Shown here: piece by piece, positions 18,062 to 26,848 of the stretch | Layout of the letters: each line of letters begins with the position of its first letter | How positions within the stretch are numbered: position 1 is the first letter of the stretch | Source of the DNA: Campylobacter concisus | GTDB lineage: Bacteria; Campylobacterota; Campylobacteria; Campylobacterales; Campylobacteraceae | Length of the DNA: 64,000 nt | Direction of reading: 5' to 3' | NCBI RefSeq assembly: GCF_003049085.1 | Contig: NZ_PIQX01000003.1 | Span: 209,414-273,413, forward strand | Notes under the pieces: model-generated | Databases searched by the model: none | The model's input: only the letters and a program-made list of their open reading frames with translations | What the model was told of the DNA's origin: nothing | Position numbers and translations under genes: made by a program

Positions 18062-19258
18062 TTACCTTATTTTGTAGCTTTTTAATACTATGTGATAGTA
18101 AAAAGCCCCTATAAAAAAGAGGCTTCCCATAAAACTTGCAATCATCTCAACGCTAAGTCCAATATCATAAAGCAGTCCAATGACAAATGAAATGAGAGCG
18201 CTAAAGCCAAGAAAAACCATATCGTTATATGCAATCACTCGGCCATAAAATTCTTTTTTGCAGTTTTGCTGAAGCATTGTATAGGTGTAGCTCCAAAGAC
18301 TTGATGTGCAAAATCCAGCGAAGATAATGCCAATAAGCGATAGATAAAAATTCCAAAGCGATAAAGCCCAAATAATGATACCAAGGCCTTGACCGATATA
18401 TACGAAAATAAGCGTATTTTTATTTATAAATTTACTAAGTATAGCTGGAGCAAACATAAGTGAAATGGATCTTGAGGTATTTAATAGTCCTATAATTAAT
18501 GATGTCGAGAGTAAATTTGCATATTTGTAATCAGCCAAAAGTGCGATCAATGCGTCATAAGCAGTAATGCCAACAAAGGCGTGCAAAAATATAAGATGCA
18601 CGATAAGTCTATTTTCTTTTAGATATTTAAGCCCATTTTTTAGCATTTTTAGTGGTTTTTCTATAAATTCTGGCTTTAGACCTTGCAAATTTAAAAAATA
18701 TAAAAATCCAAAGCTAAAAATGTATAGTATGCCATCAAGCAAAAATGCGCTTTTTATCCCAAAAAAATGTATATAAACTCCAGCTAGCCCCATACCAGCA
18801 GTGTATGAGACCGCCCAGATAATGGAGTGGATCTCGTTTGCGAGTTTGAGATTTTCTTTGCTTAAAATTTTTGGCAGCACGCTCATCTCTACTTGAAAAT
18901 ACATTCCACCAGTGCCATTTCTAACAAAAATGATAAGTAAAAGTAGCCATAAAAAATCAAGTGAGTCTATAAAAAGAAGCATGAAAACGCTTATCGTCTC
19001 AACTGCCATCATGATGACAAGCATTGGCTTTGGGCTAAATTTATCAACTAAAATTCCACTAAATGGAGCTATGACAACACCTGGGATAAATGCCATCGCT
19101 GCACTTAGCGTGATCGCCCAAACAGGAGCGTCAAGCTTGATAAGAAGTGTAAAAATACCTGTGTGCGAAAACCATACGCCAAAATAGCATATAAGCTGAA
19201 TGATGCTTAAGAGGCGAAAATTTCTCTCTTCTTTTAAAAGTTTAAGATATTCTTTCAA
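18062..19258 (-). CDS. MFS transporter, MFS_3/EntS-like
   Basis: A 398-residue, 12-segment carrier. The phrases FGVWFSHTGIFTLLIKL, PGVVIAPFSGILVDKFSPKPMLVI (motif-A position) and the glycine-rich helices fit the MFS group that includes multidrug and siderophore exporters such as EntS. The start is a TTG at 19258, one base beyond the TAA of the upstream NlpE-like lipoprotein gene, so the two form a unit. The substrate is unknown; export linked to the lipoprotein's stress or copper role would be speculation. Confidence 0.82.
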   Translation of the reverse strand: MKEYLKLLKEERNFRLLSIIQLICYFGVWFSHTGIFTLLIKLDAPVWAITLSAAMAFIPGVVIAPFSGILVDKFSPKPMLVIMMAVETISVFMLLFIDSLDFLWLLLLIIFVRNGTGGMYFQVEMSVLPKILSKENLKLANEIHSIIWAVSYTAGMGLAGVYIHFFGIKSAFLLDGILYIFSFGFLYFLNLQGLKPEFIEKPLKMLKNGLKYLKENRLIVHLIFLHAFVGITAYDALIALLADYKYANLLSTSLIIGLLNTSRSISLMFAPAILSKFINKNTLIFVYIGQGLGIIIWALSLWNFYLSLIGIIFAGFCTSSLWSYTYTMLQQNCKKEFYGRVIAYNDMVFLGFSALISFVIGLLYDIGLSVEMIASFMGSLFFIGAFYYHIVLKSYKIR

Positions 19259-19259
19259 C

Positions 19260-20462
19260 TTATTGATTCCACATTAGCGTTATTTGCTCTATCTTTGTTT
19301 CATCTGGTATATCGTTTAGGCTTGTTATCTCTTTGGCAAGTGTATTTTTTAGTGTGATTAGTATATCGTGGCTATCTATTTTTAGATAGATGTTGCTTTT
19401 ATCACTACGAAATTTAGAAATGACAAGAGAATTTTTTATATCTTTGAAATTTGATTTAAGGCTGATATTTTCTGGAGTTTTAAACTCGTTTGAATAAATT
19501 TCAATGCTTGTGATAATGCCATTTAGCAAGGTGTATTCAAAAATTCTTTCATTTTTGTTTGTTACGATGTAGCTGTTTTCTTTTTTTGTGTTATCTCGTT
19601 TTATATTTTTTGAGCCATAAATTTTTATCACATCTCTATTTGCTGATTCGTTTGTCAGCTCTGCAAAAAAGCCTTTGCCAAAGAGATTTTTTTGATCTTT
19701 ATCTTTTTTATATCGTCCGCTTATGTGAGCATTTTTACAAATTTTGTCATTTGCCACTAGAAAAATTGCATTATTTATTCTGTGTATGCTTAGAGCAATG
19801 CCTTTTTTATCTAAAAGGTAAAAAATTCCCTTGTCGTAAAGTAGCTCAGAGCTAAACTCGCAAAGTGGCGAGCCATTTTTTAACGATGAATAAAAACTTA
19901 TTTTCGCACCATTTTTACTTGGCACGATTACGATATCTAAAAAGTTATCTTTGTTTTTAAATTTATAAAATTTAGCAAAAAAACTATCTTTGTAAGCTTT
20001 ATTTACCGGTTCAAAATTATAAATTTGAGCTAGCACGCCAACTCGCTTATTTTTCTTGTCATCAAGCTGAAGAAGTGAGTTTTTATTTGGCGCAAAGTAG
20101 CTAAGATTGCCATTTTCATCTTTTAAAATGATAGCACTATCATCAACATCAAACGTACCATTTTTTTCAACCAAGCTTACTTCTTTATCCATAGTAAGCA
20201 TTGTTTTTGTGTAGGTTTTGTCTTTATTTAGCGTAATGATAGTTTTTATGCCTTCGCAATTTGGGCAAGGCAAAATAGTGTGAAAACTACTATAAATTGA
20301 GTTTGGAAGTATTAGCTTTTCTGGCTTCTTTGGTGTATCTGCCTGAACTAGCGGTTTGTCTTCTTTTACTGTATTTTGTGTGTTTTGTTTTGGCTCTAAA
20401 TTTTCATTTTTTGCGCAGCCAAGGATGAAAAATGAGATAAGTATGGCAAAAAGATATTTCAT
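19260..20462 (-). CDS. Lipoprotein with NlpE-type N-terminal domain and novel C-terminal region
   Basis: The signal peptide ends in a lipobox (ISFFILGC), so the mature protein is lipidated at Cys 17. Residues about 57-135 match the NlpE/copper-resistance N-terminal domain: HTILPCPNCEGIKTIITLNK with its CxxC, followed by the typical beta pattern. The remaining roughly 260 residues are beta-rich and Lys/Asn-rich with no recognised domain. At 400 residues it is much longer than NlpE. The start is ATG 20462, six bases after AAGGAG; a TTG two codons earlier is less likely. It is followed one base later by the MFS gene. Confidence 0.76.
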   Translation of the reverse strand: MKYLFAILISFFILGCAKNENLEPKQNTQNTVKEDKPLVQADTPKKPEKLILPNSIYSSFHTILPCPNCEGIKTIITLNKDKTYTKTMLTMDKEVSLVEKNGTFDVDDSAIILKDENGNLSYFAPNKNSLLQLDDKKNKRVGVLAQIYNFEPVNKAYKDSFFAKFYKFKNKDNFLDIVIVPSKNGAKISFYSSLKNGSPLCEFSSELLYDKGIFYLLDKKGIALSIHRINNAIFLVANDKICKNAHISGRYKKDKDQKNLFGKGFFAELTNESANRDVIKIYGSKNIKRDNTKKENSYIVTNKNERIFEYTLLNGIITSIEIYSNEFKTPENISLKSNFKDIKNSLVISKFRSDKSNIYLKIDSHDILITLKNTLAKEITSLNDIPDETKIEQITLMWNQ

Positions 20463-20510
20463 TTGCAACTCCTTAAAAATTGCAAAATTATATCATTTTG
20501 CCTTTAAAAT

Positions 20511-20939
20511 TTATTTTACGCGTTTAAAGATGTATTTATCTTTTAGCTCGCCAGTGACCTCTTTTTGATCCATATCTAGCATTTTTAGGTTCTCGCCTTC
20601 TATTTTATAAAAGCTTTTTTCTTTATACTCATCAATCGTTGTTATCACACCATTTTCTATTGAGTATTTGCCTTTGCTAACGGCTTTGTAGTTGTCTTTT
20701 GACTTGTAGTTCATCACACTTTCAAATGTGCCGTCTTTTTTTAGTGTAAGGGTTGAGTCTATGCCCATGCAGCTAGCGCAAGGTAAAAATGCCTTGTAAG
20801 TGCCCTCGATGCTGCTTACTGGAGCCATGCAGCTACCTTTTACTTCACATTTGCCTTGTGGGATGTTTGCGTTTTGGCTAGATGAGGCACAACCTGCCAA
20901 AAGTAGAGCCGCACTTAGTGCAAATATAAAATTTTTCAT
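20511..20939 (-). CDS. NlpE-like lipoprotein (copper/envelope-stress type)
   Basis: A 142-residue lipoprotein: lipobox LLLAGC (mature Cys 17), a short linker with two extra cysteines (GKCEVKGSCM), then an NlpE N-terminal domain with CxxC in FLPCASCMGIDSTLTLKKDG and a beta-strand pattern ending in DKYIFKRV. In E. coli, NlpE signals surface contact and envelope stress to CpxA and is linked to copper tolerance; no Cpx genes are visible here. It precedes a second, longer NlpE-like gene by about 50 bases, so the pair may be co-regulated paralogues. Confidence 0.85.
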   Translation of the reverse strand: MKNFIFALSAALLLAGCASSSQNANIPQGKCEVKGSCMAPVSSIEGTYKAFLPCASCMGIDSTLTLKKDGTFESVMNYKSKDNYKAVSKGKYSIENGVITTIDEYKEKSFYKIEGENLKMLDMDQKEVTGELKDKYIFKRVK

Positions 20940-20970
20940 GCTAATCCTTTTTGAAAATAAAATTTAAAAT

Positions 20971-20982
20971 GTATTATAATAC
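20971..20982. promoter_or_regulatory. Palindromic GTATTATAATAC, possible shared -10 for divergent genes
   Basis: The perfect 12-base palindrome contains TATAAT on both strands. On the minus strand it lies about 34 bases before the NlpE-like start, and on the plus strand about 40 bases before the SPFH protein start. It therefore could serve as the -10 of both divergent promoters, which would make them mutually exclusive at any moment. Confidence 0.5.
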
Positions 20983-21019
20983 TTAAGAAAATAACAAATT
21001 ATAAATTAAAGGAGTAAAA

Positions 21020-21934
21020 ATGCAAATCGAAGCATTTGGCGTTTTAGTCGTAGTTCTGGTTATCTTTGCGTTCTTGTTTTTAAAGGCTGGTATCAAGATC
21101 GTCTCACAAGCTGATAATCTACTCATCGAGCGACTTGGTAAATTTCATAAAGTGCTTGACGGCGGATTTCACATAATCATCCCATTTGTCGATCAAATAA
21201 GAGCGATAATTACCGTAAAAGAGCAGCTCGTAGATATCACAAAACAGCAAGTCATCACAAAAGATAACGTAAACATAAGCGTCGATGGTATCGTCTTTTT
21301 AAAGGTTTTTGATGCAAAAATGGCAGTTTATAATGTCGATAACTACAAACGTGCCATTGCAAATTTAGCCATGACAACGCTTCGTGGTGAGATAGGCGCG
21401 ATGAATCTTGACGATACACTAAGCTCACGTGACCGCCTAAATGCCGCACTTCAAGTGGCTCTTGGCGACGCTGCTGGTAACTGGGGCGTAAAGATTATGC
21501 GTGTAGAAATTTCTGAAATTTCTGTCCCACTTGGCATCGAAGAGGCGATGAATATGCAGATGAAAGCTGAGCGTGAAAAACGTGCGATCGAGCTAAAAGC
21601 CTTGGCTGAAAAAGAGGCGTTAATTCGCAACGCAGAGGCGCTAAAACAAGAAAAAGTGCTTCAAGCAGAGGCTATAGAGCGTATGGCTGATGCGAAAAAA
21701 TACGAACAAATCGCTATCGCAACGGCTCAAAAAGAGGCCATGGATATGATAAATGACAGCATGAGTAAAAACGCAAATGCAGCAGAATTTTTGCTCGCTC
21801 GCGATAGAGTCGGGGCATTTAGCGAGCTAGCTAAAAATAGCTCAAAAGATAAAATTTTAGTCCCTTACGAGGCGACTGAGCTTATTGGCTCCCTTAGTGT
21901 TTTGAAAAATTTCCTAGCTAAGGATAAGGCGTGA
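21020..21934 (+). CDS. SPFH/stomatin-like membrane protease-associated protein
   Basis: A 304-residue paraslipin/QmcA-type protein. One N-terminal membrane segment (about 5-25) is followed by the SPFH (band 7) domain with ERLGKFHKVLDGGFHIIIPF and a long C-terminal charged helix rich in Ala, Glu and Lys (about 180-245) that drives oligomerisation. The next gene is a NfeD-type partner with a four-base overlap (GTGA), the usual SPFH-NfeD pairing. The family forms membrane microdomain cages around proteases such as FtsH; this is family knowledge. Confidence 0.93.
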   Translation: MQIEAFGVLVVVLVIFAFLFLKAGIKIVSQADNLLIERLGKFHKVLDGGFHIIIPFVDQIRAIITVKEQLVDITKQQVITKDNVNISVDGIVFLKVFDAKMAVYNVDNYKRAIANLAMTTLRGEIGAMNLDDTLSSRDRLNAALQVALGDAAGNWGVKIMRVEISEISVPLGIEEAMNMQMKAEREKRAIELKALAEKEALIRNAEALKQEKVLQAEAIERMADAKKYEQIAIATAQKEAMDMINDSMSKNANAAEFLLARDRVGAFSELAKNSSKDKILVPYEATELIGSLSVLKNFLAKDKA

Positions 21935-22323
21935 TCAGCCCTTTTATAATGATAGCAATCGGTGTGGTTTTATGCATCACCGAGTTTATCTTTTTCTCAT
22001 TTTATTTGCTGTTTTTTGGTATAGCTTTTATCGTAGTTGGAGCTATAAATTTTGGTTTTAGTTTTGCTTGGAGCTATCAAATTTTAATTACAGCAGCGAT
22101 TGCGATCGTGCTCCTTGTGCTTTTAAAAGCGCCGTTAAAGAGTAAATTTATGTCCAGAAAAGAGAGCTTTAACGAGGAATTTTTAGACGAAGCCGGCGTT
22201 GGCGAGATCAGAGAAAATATGGTCTATTTCAAAGGCACTCTTTGGAAATATGATGGAAATTTAGCTAACGGAGAAAAAGTGACGGTTCTTGGCACCAAAG
22301 GTGACAAGGTGATATTAAAATAA
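21931..22323 (+). CDS. NfeD-like membrane protein (short form)
   Basis: A 130-residue protein with three hydrophobic segments in the first 70 residues and then a small beta-barrel (OB-like) domain: GVGEIRENMVYFKGTLWKY and GEKVTVLGTKGDKVILK. This is the short NfeD architecture without the ClpP-like protease domain. It starts with GTG overlapping the SPFH stop by four bases, so it is translated in step with its partner. Confidence 0.9.
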   Translation: MISPFIMIAIGVVLCITEFIFFSFYLLFFGIAFIVVGAINFGFSFAWSYQILITAAIAIVLLVLLKAPLKSKFMSRKESFNEEFLDEAGVGEIRENMVYFKGTLWKYDGNLANGEKVTVLGTKGDKVILK

Positions 22324-22343
22324 AAGTGCCATTTGGCACTTTT
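22322..22343. terminator. Bidirectional terminator between NfeD and lipoprotein genes
   Basis: A perfect 9-bp stem (AAAAGTGCC / GGCACTTTT) with a 4-base loop begins at the NfeD stop codon and ends one base before the stop codon of the convergent lipoprotein gene. The arms supply A- and T-runs for both directions. Confidence 0.75.
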
Positions 22344-22344
22344 A

Positions 22345-22557
22345 CTATTTTGCGTGAGCTGGGCAGCCTGCTGGCATTTGCTCATGCATCGCACCTTGCA
22401 TGCCATGATGTGGGCAGCTTGGCATATTTTCTTGCATCATTTTTTGATGATGAGCACATCCACAGCTTGCACCTTGAGGCCCAGCTGGCTTTGGCTCATT
22501 TTTGGCACAACCAACTAAAAATAGCCCGCAGATAACGGCAAATATCACCTTTTTCAT
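22345..22557 (-). CDS. Small Cys/His/Met-rich lipoprotein
   Basis: A 70-residue lipoprotein with signal peptide and lipobox (LFLVGC). After a short Pro/Gly linker the mature part contains at least four Cys, seven His and six Met within about 40 residues (CGCAHHQKMMQENM, CPHHGMQG, CPAHAK). Such density of thiol, imidazole and thioether ligands suggests binding of Cu, Ni or Zn at the cell envelope. No family was recognised. The ATG at 22557 has AAGGAG just upstream, better than the frame's earlier possible start at 22584. Confidence 0.75.
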   Translation of the reverse strand: MKKVIFAVICGLFLVGCAKNEPKPAGPQGASCGCAHHQKMMQENMPSCPHHGMQGAMHEQMPAGCPAHAK

Positions 22558-22689
22558 AACTTGCTCCTTTAAAGAATTTCTCACATTTTAGCCTTTAAAA
22601 ATTAATTTTTCATAACGCCTGATTTATCATATTTAAAAGCATTTTTGGCTAAACTTTCGCCCAAAAATAAGCAAAATAAAAGGTTAAAT

Positions 22690-23736
22690 TTGAAAAGACT
22701 TAGTGTAAATGAAGCCATCGATCTCATAGAAAATGCACCGCTTCACGAGCTTGGCAAGATGGCGCTAGCTAGGAAAAAAGAGCTTCATCCAGAGGGCATA
22801 ACGACCTTTATCGTAGATCGCAACATCAACTATACAAACGTCTGCTGGGTGGATTGTAAATTTTGCGCATTTTACCGCCACGCAAAAGAGGAAGACGCAT
22901 ACGTTCTAAGTTTTGAGGAGATCGGCAAGAAGATCGAGGAGCTAATCGCCATTGGCGGCACGCAAATTTTATTTCAAGGTGGCGTTCATCCAAAGCTAAA
23001 GATCGAGTGGTACGAGGAGCTTGTCGGCTACATCAGCAAGCACTATCCAAGCATCACGATACATGGCTTCTCAGCCGTTGAGATCGACTACATCGCAAGA
23101 GTTTCAAAAATTTCTACAAAAGAGGTCTTAAGACGCCTAAATGAAAAGGGCTTATACTCGATGCCAGGGGCTGGAGCGGAGATTTTAAGTGACAGGGTGC
23201 GTGACATCATCGCCCCAAAAAAGTGCGACACCGCAGACTGGCTTCGCATACACAAAGAGGCGCACGAGCTTGGCATGAAAACGACTGCTACGATGATGTT
23301 TGGCACGGTTGAGAGCACTCGCGAGATCGTCGAGCACTGGGAGCATATCAGAAATTTACAAGATGAAACGGCTGGATTTAGGGCATTTATACTTTGGAGC
23401 TTTCAAGGGCTAAATACAAAGCTCATGCAAGAATTTCCAGAGATCAAAAAGCAAAGCTCAAACGTCTATCTAAGGCTTCTTGCAGTCTCAAGGCTCTTTT
23501 TGGATAACTTTAAAAATATCCAAAGCAGCTGGGTCACGCAGGGTAGCTACGTAGGCCAGCTAGCGCTTCTTTTTGGTGCAAACGACCTTGGTAGCACAAT
23601 GATGGAAGAAAACGTCGTAAAGGCGGCAGGAGCAAGCTTTAGGATGAATCAAGATCAGATGATTGAGCTTATAAAAGATGTCGGAGAAATTCCAGCTAAG
23701 CGCAACACAAACTATGATATTTTGGAGAAATTTTAG
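22690..23736 (+). CDS. mqnC: Cyclic dehypoxanthinyl futalosine synthase (radical SAM)
   Basis: Radical SAM enzyme of the futalosine route to menaquinone, converting dehypoxanthine futalosine to its cyclic form. The [4Fe-4S] cysteines are C52, C56 and C59 in CWVDCKFC (CX3CX2C), preceded by VDRNINYTN. GGTQILFQGGVHP and GFSAVEIDYIA fit the MqnC/MqnE group, and MqnC is favoured by length and the CWVDCKFCAFYR phrase. I chose the TTG at 22690 (AAAGG nine bases upstream, 348 residues); an in-frame TTG at 22645 adds 15 unlikely residues. The M16-fold gene follows without a gap. Confidence 0.92.
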   Translation: MKRLSVNEAIDLIENAPLHELGKMALARKKELHPEGITTFIVDRNINYTNVCWVDCKFCAFYRHAKEEDAYVLSFEEIGKKIEELIAIGGTQILFQGGVHPKLKIEWYEELVGYISKHYPSITIHGFSAVEIDYIARVSKISTKEVLRRLNEKGLYSMPGAGAEILSDRVRDIIAPKKCDTADWLRIHKEAHELGMKTTATMMFGTVESTREIVEHWEHIRNLQDETAGFRAFILWSFQGLNTKLMQEFPEIKKQSSNVYLRLLAVSRLFLDNFKNIQSSWVTQGSYVGQLALLFGANDLGSTMMEENVVKAAGASFRMNQDQMIELIKDVGEIPAKRNTNYDILEKF

Positions 23737-24966
23737 ATGAAAATTTTAGATATCAATGTAAAAAATGTAAAAATCCCAGTCGTTTTTGAAAGCTCAAAAG
23801 CGATGCCAGTAGTGAGCCTAAAACTAGTTTTCAAAGCAGCTGGTAGCTCACAAAATGGCAAACTAGCAGGCCTTGCAAGACTAAGTGCAAATTTGCTAAA
23901 CGAGGGTGATATGAAGCTGGGCTCGGCTAAATTCGCTAAAGAGCTTGAAGTAAGGGCGATTAGCCTAAATGCAAGCTGCGGCTTTGAGATATTTTGCATC
24001 GATCTAAACTGCCTAAAAGAGCACTTTGTCTTTGCGTGCGGCAAGCTAAAAGAGCTTATAAGCGCTCCAAATTTAACTGATGAAATTCTAAATAGGTGCA
24101 AAACAGTCACACTTGGCGAGATCGCAGCAAATGAAAACGACTTTGACTACGTGGCAAGGCAAGGTCTTTTTGAGCTTTTGTACCCAAAAAGCGTTCTTGC
24201 TCAGCCAAGTATCGGCACTAAAAAGAGCATAAAAGCGATCACACTTGAAGATGTGAGAAAGTTTTTAAACGAGCATTTAGACCTTTCAAATCTGCTTTGC
24301 GTGCTAGGTGGCGACATCGATGAGAAGCAGACAAAAGAGCTTGCAAGCGTTTTAGAAATCCTAAAACCTGGTAAGGTGCGAAATCTAGAGCGCTTTAGTC
24401 CAAGTGACAAGTGTGAAAGCAGCGAGATCATTAGGCAAAGTGAGCAAGCATACATCTACTTTGGTGCGCCATTTGATGTAAAGCCTGAAGAGAAATACAA
24501 GGCCGCAGTGGCGACATTTATCCTAGGCGAGGGTGGCTTTGGCTCGAGGCTCATGGAGGAGATACGCGTGAAAAGAGGGCTTGCTTATAGCGCCTACGCT
24601 AGAAATTTGCTAAATCTCTCTTACAGCCAGATTTATGGCTACATGCAGACAAAAAATGAGAAAAAAGATGAGGCTATCGCCGTTATAAAAGAGGAAATTT
24701 TAAAATTTAGTAAAAAAGGAGTTAGCGAGGCCGAGCTTGAGCAGGCAAAGAAATTCTTACTTGGCTCGTTACCGCTTAGGCTAGAGACGCTATTTAAACG
24801 CCTTGATATCGCGCAAAGTGAGTTTTATGAGCATGGCGAGCTTGGGGCATTTTTAAAGGACCTTGATAAAATTTCAGCCCTTTCGCTAAGCGAGCTAAAT
24901 AGCTTTATAAAAGCCCACGCAGAGATCAATCAGCTAAGTTTTTGCGTCCTAAAAAATGAAATTTGA
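23737..24966 (+). CDS. M16-family peptidase-like protein lacking the zinc motif
   Basis: Two M16 half-domains in 409 residues. The C-half has the classic GEGGFGSRLMEEIRVKRGLAYS block (substrate-binding Arg and Tyr). In the N-half, where active members have HxxEH, this protein reads RLSANLLNEG, so both zinc-ligand histidines are absent. It may be a non-catalytic subunit, as in heterodimeric M16B peptidases, or have another role. It starts one base after mqnC and its end overlaps recG by 11 bases. Confidence 0.85.
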   Translation: MKILDINVKNVKIPVVFESSKAMPVVSLKLVFKAAGSSQNGKLAGLARLSANLLNEGDMKLGSAKFAKELEVRAISLNASCGFEIFCIDLNCLKEHFVFACGKLKELISAPNLTDEILNRCKTVTLGEIAANENDFDYVARQGLFELLYPKSVLAQPSIGTKKSIKAITLEDVRKFLNEHLDLSNLLCVLGGDIDEKQTKELASVLEILKPGKVRNLERFSPSDKCESSEIIRQSEQAYIYFGAPFDVKPEEKYKAAVATFILGEGGFGSRLMEEIRVKRGLAYSAYARNLLNLSYSQIYGYMQTKNEKKDEAIAVIKEEILKFSKKGVSEAELEQAKKFLLGSLPLRLETLFKRLDIAQSEFYEHGELGAFLKDLDKISALSLSELNSFIKAHAEINQLSFCVLKNEI

Positions 24967-26773
24967 AGCAAGCGACAGAGCAAAACTTCTAAAAATAGGC
25001 GTGCTTAGCCTGCTTGACCTTGCTCTAGTGCTGCCAAAGGACTTTGAGGATACGACTATCGCTAAGAGCCCAAGAGAGGGGCAGGTCTGCATAAACGTAA
25101 AGATCACTTCGCTAGCCTCGCGCCCTGGCATGCTAACAGCACTTGCCTTTTGCGAGCAGTGGCAAAGTAGCGTAAAGATCGTCATTTTTAACGCAAAGTC
25201 TTGGCACTACGGCGCCTTTAAGACGGGCAAAGAGATGGCGATATATGGGATTTGCTCCTATGCCTTTGGCTCATGGCAGATCGTAAATCCAAAAATCACC
25301 ACAAAAATAGGCCAGATCGTGCCTAAATTTAAGACCGAGCTAAAAGATGATGAAGTCAAAAAACTTGTTTTAAAATATATAAATTTACAAAATTTACTGG
25401 CTGAGGGTTTAAACGAAAAAGAGGCTAAATTTCTAGCTGATCTGCAAAGACTAGATGAGCAAAGCGTGCAAATTTTATATCGCCTAAAAAATGGTGGCGA
25501 GGGCGTGGATATCTTAAAATTTATAGAAATTTTTAACTACATAAAAAAGCTAAGTGCCAAAAAAACCTACTTTAAAAGCCCCAAGATCAAGCTTTTTGAT
25601 ATAAGCTCTTGGCTTAAGGGCTTGCCATTTACGCCGACAAATGATCAGATAAATGCCATAAATGATATCAGAGACGACCTTAGCGCTGTGCAGGCAAAAA
25701 GGCGCGTCATAATGGGCGATGTGGGAAGCGGCAAGACGCTAGTGATCTTAGCAGCTGCTCTTAGCGTCTATCCGCAAAGTGCCATTTTGATGGCGCCAAC
25801 GAGCATCTTAAGTGAGCAAATTTATAATGAAGCAAAGAGGCTTTTGCCTGCTTTTATGAATGTGATGCTGGTGCGAAGCGGGGAGAAAAAGATAGACTTT
25901 AGCGGGGTAAATTTGATCGTTGGCACGCATGCGCTACTCTTTCACGAGCTGCCAAACTCGCCGCTTGTCATGGTCGATGAGCAGCACCGCTTTGGCTCAA
26001 ACCAGCGCAAAAAGATAGAGGAGCTGGCTTCAAGCGAGGACGAGCGAGCAAATTTCGTGCAGTTTTCAGCTACGCCAATACCAAGGACGCTAAGTTTAAT
26101 CCAGTCTGAGATCGTAAATTTTAGCTTTTTAAAGCAGATGCCATTTAAGAAAAATATAACTAGCCAAATTTTAGGCGCTAGCGAGTTTGGCTTTTTGCTA
26201 ACTCACATCAAAAAGCAGCTTGCGGGCGGCTTTCAAGTGGCTATCATCTATCCGCTAGTCGAGAGCAGCGAGAGCTCAAACTACCAAAGTCTAAGCGAGG
26301 CGCAGGGCTTTTGGCTAAAGAATTTCAAAAATGTCTTCGTCACGCACGGCAAGGACAAAGAGAAAGAGGAAATTTTAAGGCGCTTTAGAGAAGAGGGCGA
26401 AATTTTGCTCTCAACCACTGTTGTTGAGGTGGGGATCTCGCTGCCAAGGCTAAATACGATAGTGATCGTGGGCGCTGAGCGGCTGGGGCTTGCCACGCTT
26501 CATCAGCTGCGTGGTAGAGTGGGGCGAAACGGCGGCGATGGATACTGCTTTTTATTTACCAAGCTAAAAGAGGCACCAGCTAGACTAAAAGAATTTTGCG
26601 CGACAAATGACGGCTTTAAGGTGGCTGAGCTTGATCTGAAAAACCGTCAAAGTGGCGACATACTAAACGGCTTTTTTCAGCATGGAGCGACATTTAACTT
26701 CTACGACTACGAGGATGATATCACACAGGCTGCAAAGGCTAGAGTGGCGGCGCTTGCTAAAAATAACGCCTAG
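24956..26773 (+). CDS. recG: ATP-dependent DNA helicase RecG
   Basis: Branched-DNA helicase that regresses stalled forks and processes Holliday junctions. Helicase motifs are in order: Walker A MGDVGSGKT, DEQHRFG (motif II, DEQH), SATPIPRTL (motif III), and GAERLGLATLHQLRGRVGRNG (motif VI). The N-terminal wedge region is present but short: 605 residues in all against about 690 in E. coli, which matches what I recall for Campylobacter. It overlaps the M16-fold gene by 11 bases. Confidence 0.95.
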   Translation: MKFEASDRAKLLKIGVLSLLDLALVLPKDFEDTTIAKSPREGQVCINVKITSLASRPGMLTALAFCEQWQSSVKIVIFNAKSWHYGAFKTGKEMAIYGICSYAFGSWQIVNPKITTKIGQIVPKFKTELKDDEVKKLVLKYINLQNLLAEGLNEKEAKFLADLQRLDEQSVQILYRLKNGGEGVDILKFIEIFNYIKKLSAKKTYFKSPKIKLFDISSWLKGLPFTPTNDQINAINDIRDDLSAVQAKRRVIMGDVGSGKTLVILAAALSVYPQSAILMAPTSILSEQIYNEAKRLLPAFMNVMLVRSGEKKIDFSGVNLIVGTHALLFHELPNSPLVMVDEQHRFGSNQRKKIEELASSEDERANFVQFSATPIPRTLSLIQSEIVNFSFLKQMPFKKNITSQILGASEFGFLLTHIKKQLAGGFQVAIIYPLVESSESSNYQSLSEAQGFWLKNFKNVFVTHGKDKEKEEILRRFREEGEILLSTTVVEVGISLPRLNTIVIVGAERLGLATLHQLRGRVGRNGGDGYCFLFTKLKEAPARLKEFCATNDGFKVAELDLKNRQSGDILNGFFQHGATFNFYDYEDDITQAAKARVAALAKNNA

Positions 26774-26848
26774 TTGCTTTCAATTTAACCTAAATTTTTG
26801 ATTTGATTTTGTTAGCTTTAAATTTTAGCGGAGTAAATTTTAATAAAA

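Noticed and set aside
22326..22535. Two overlapping plus-strand ORFs opposite the Cys/His/Met-rich lipoprotein
   Set aside because: They arise from the antisense of His/Met/Cys codons; the minus-strand frame has a signal peptide, lipobox and ribosome-binding site.
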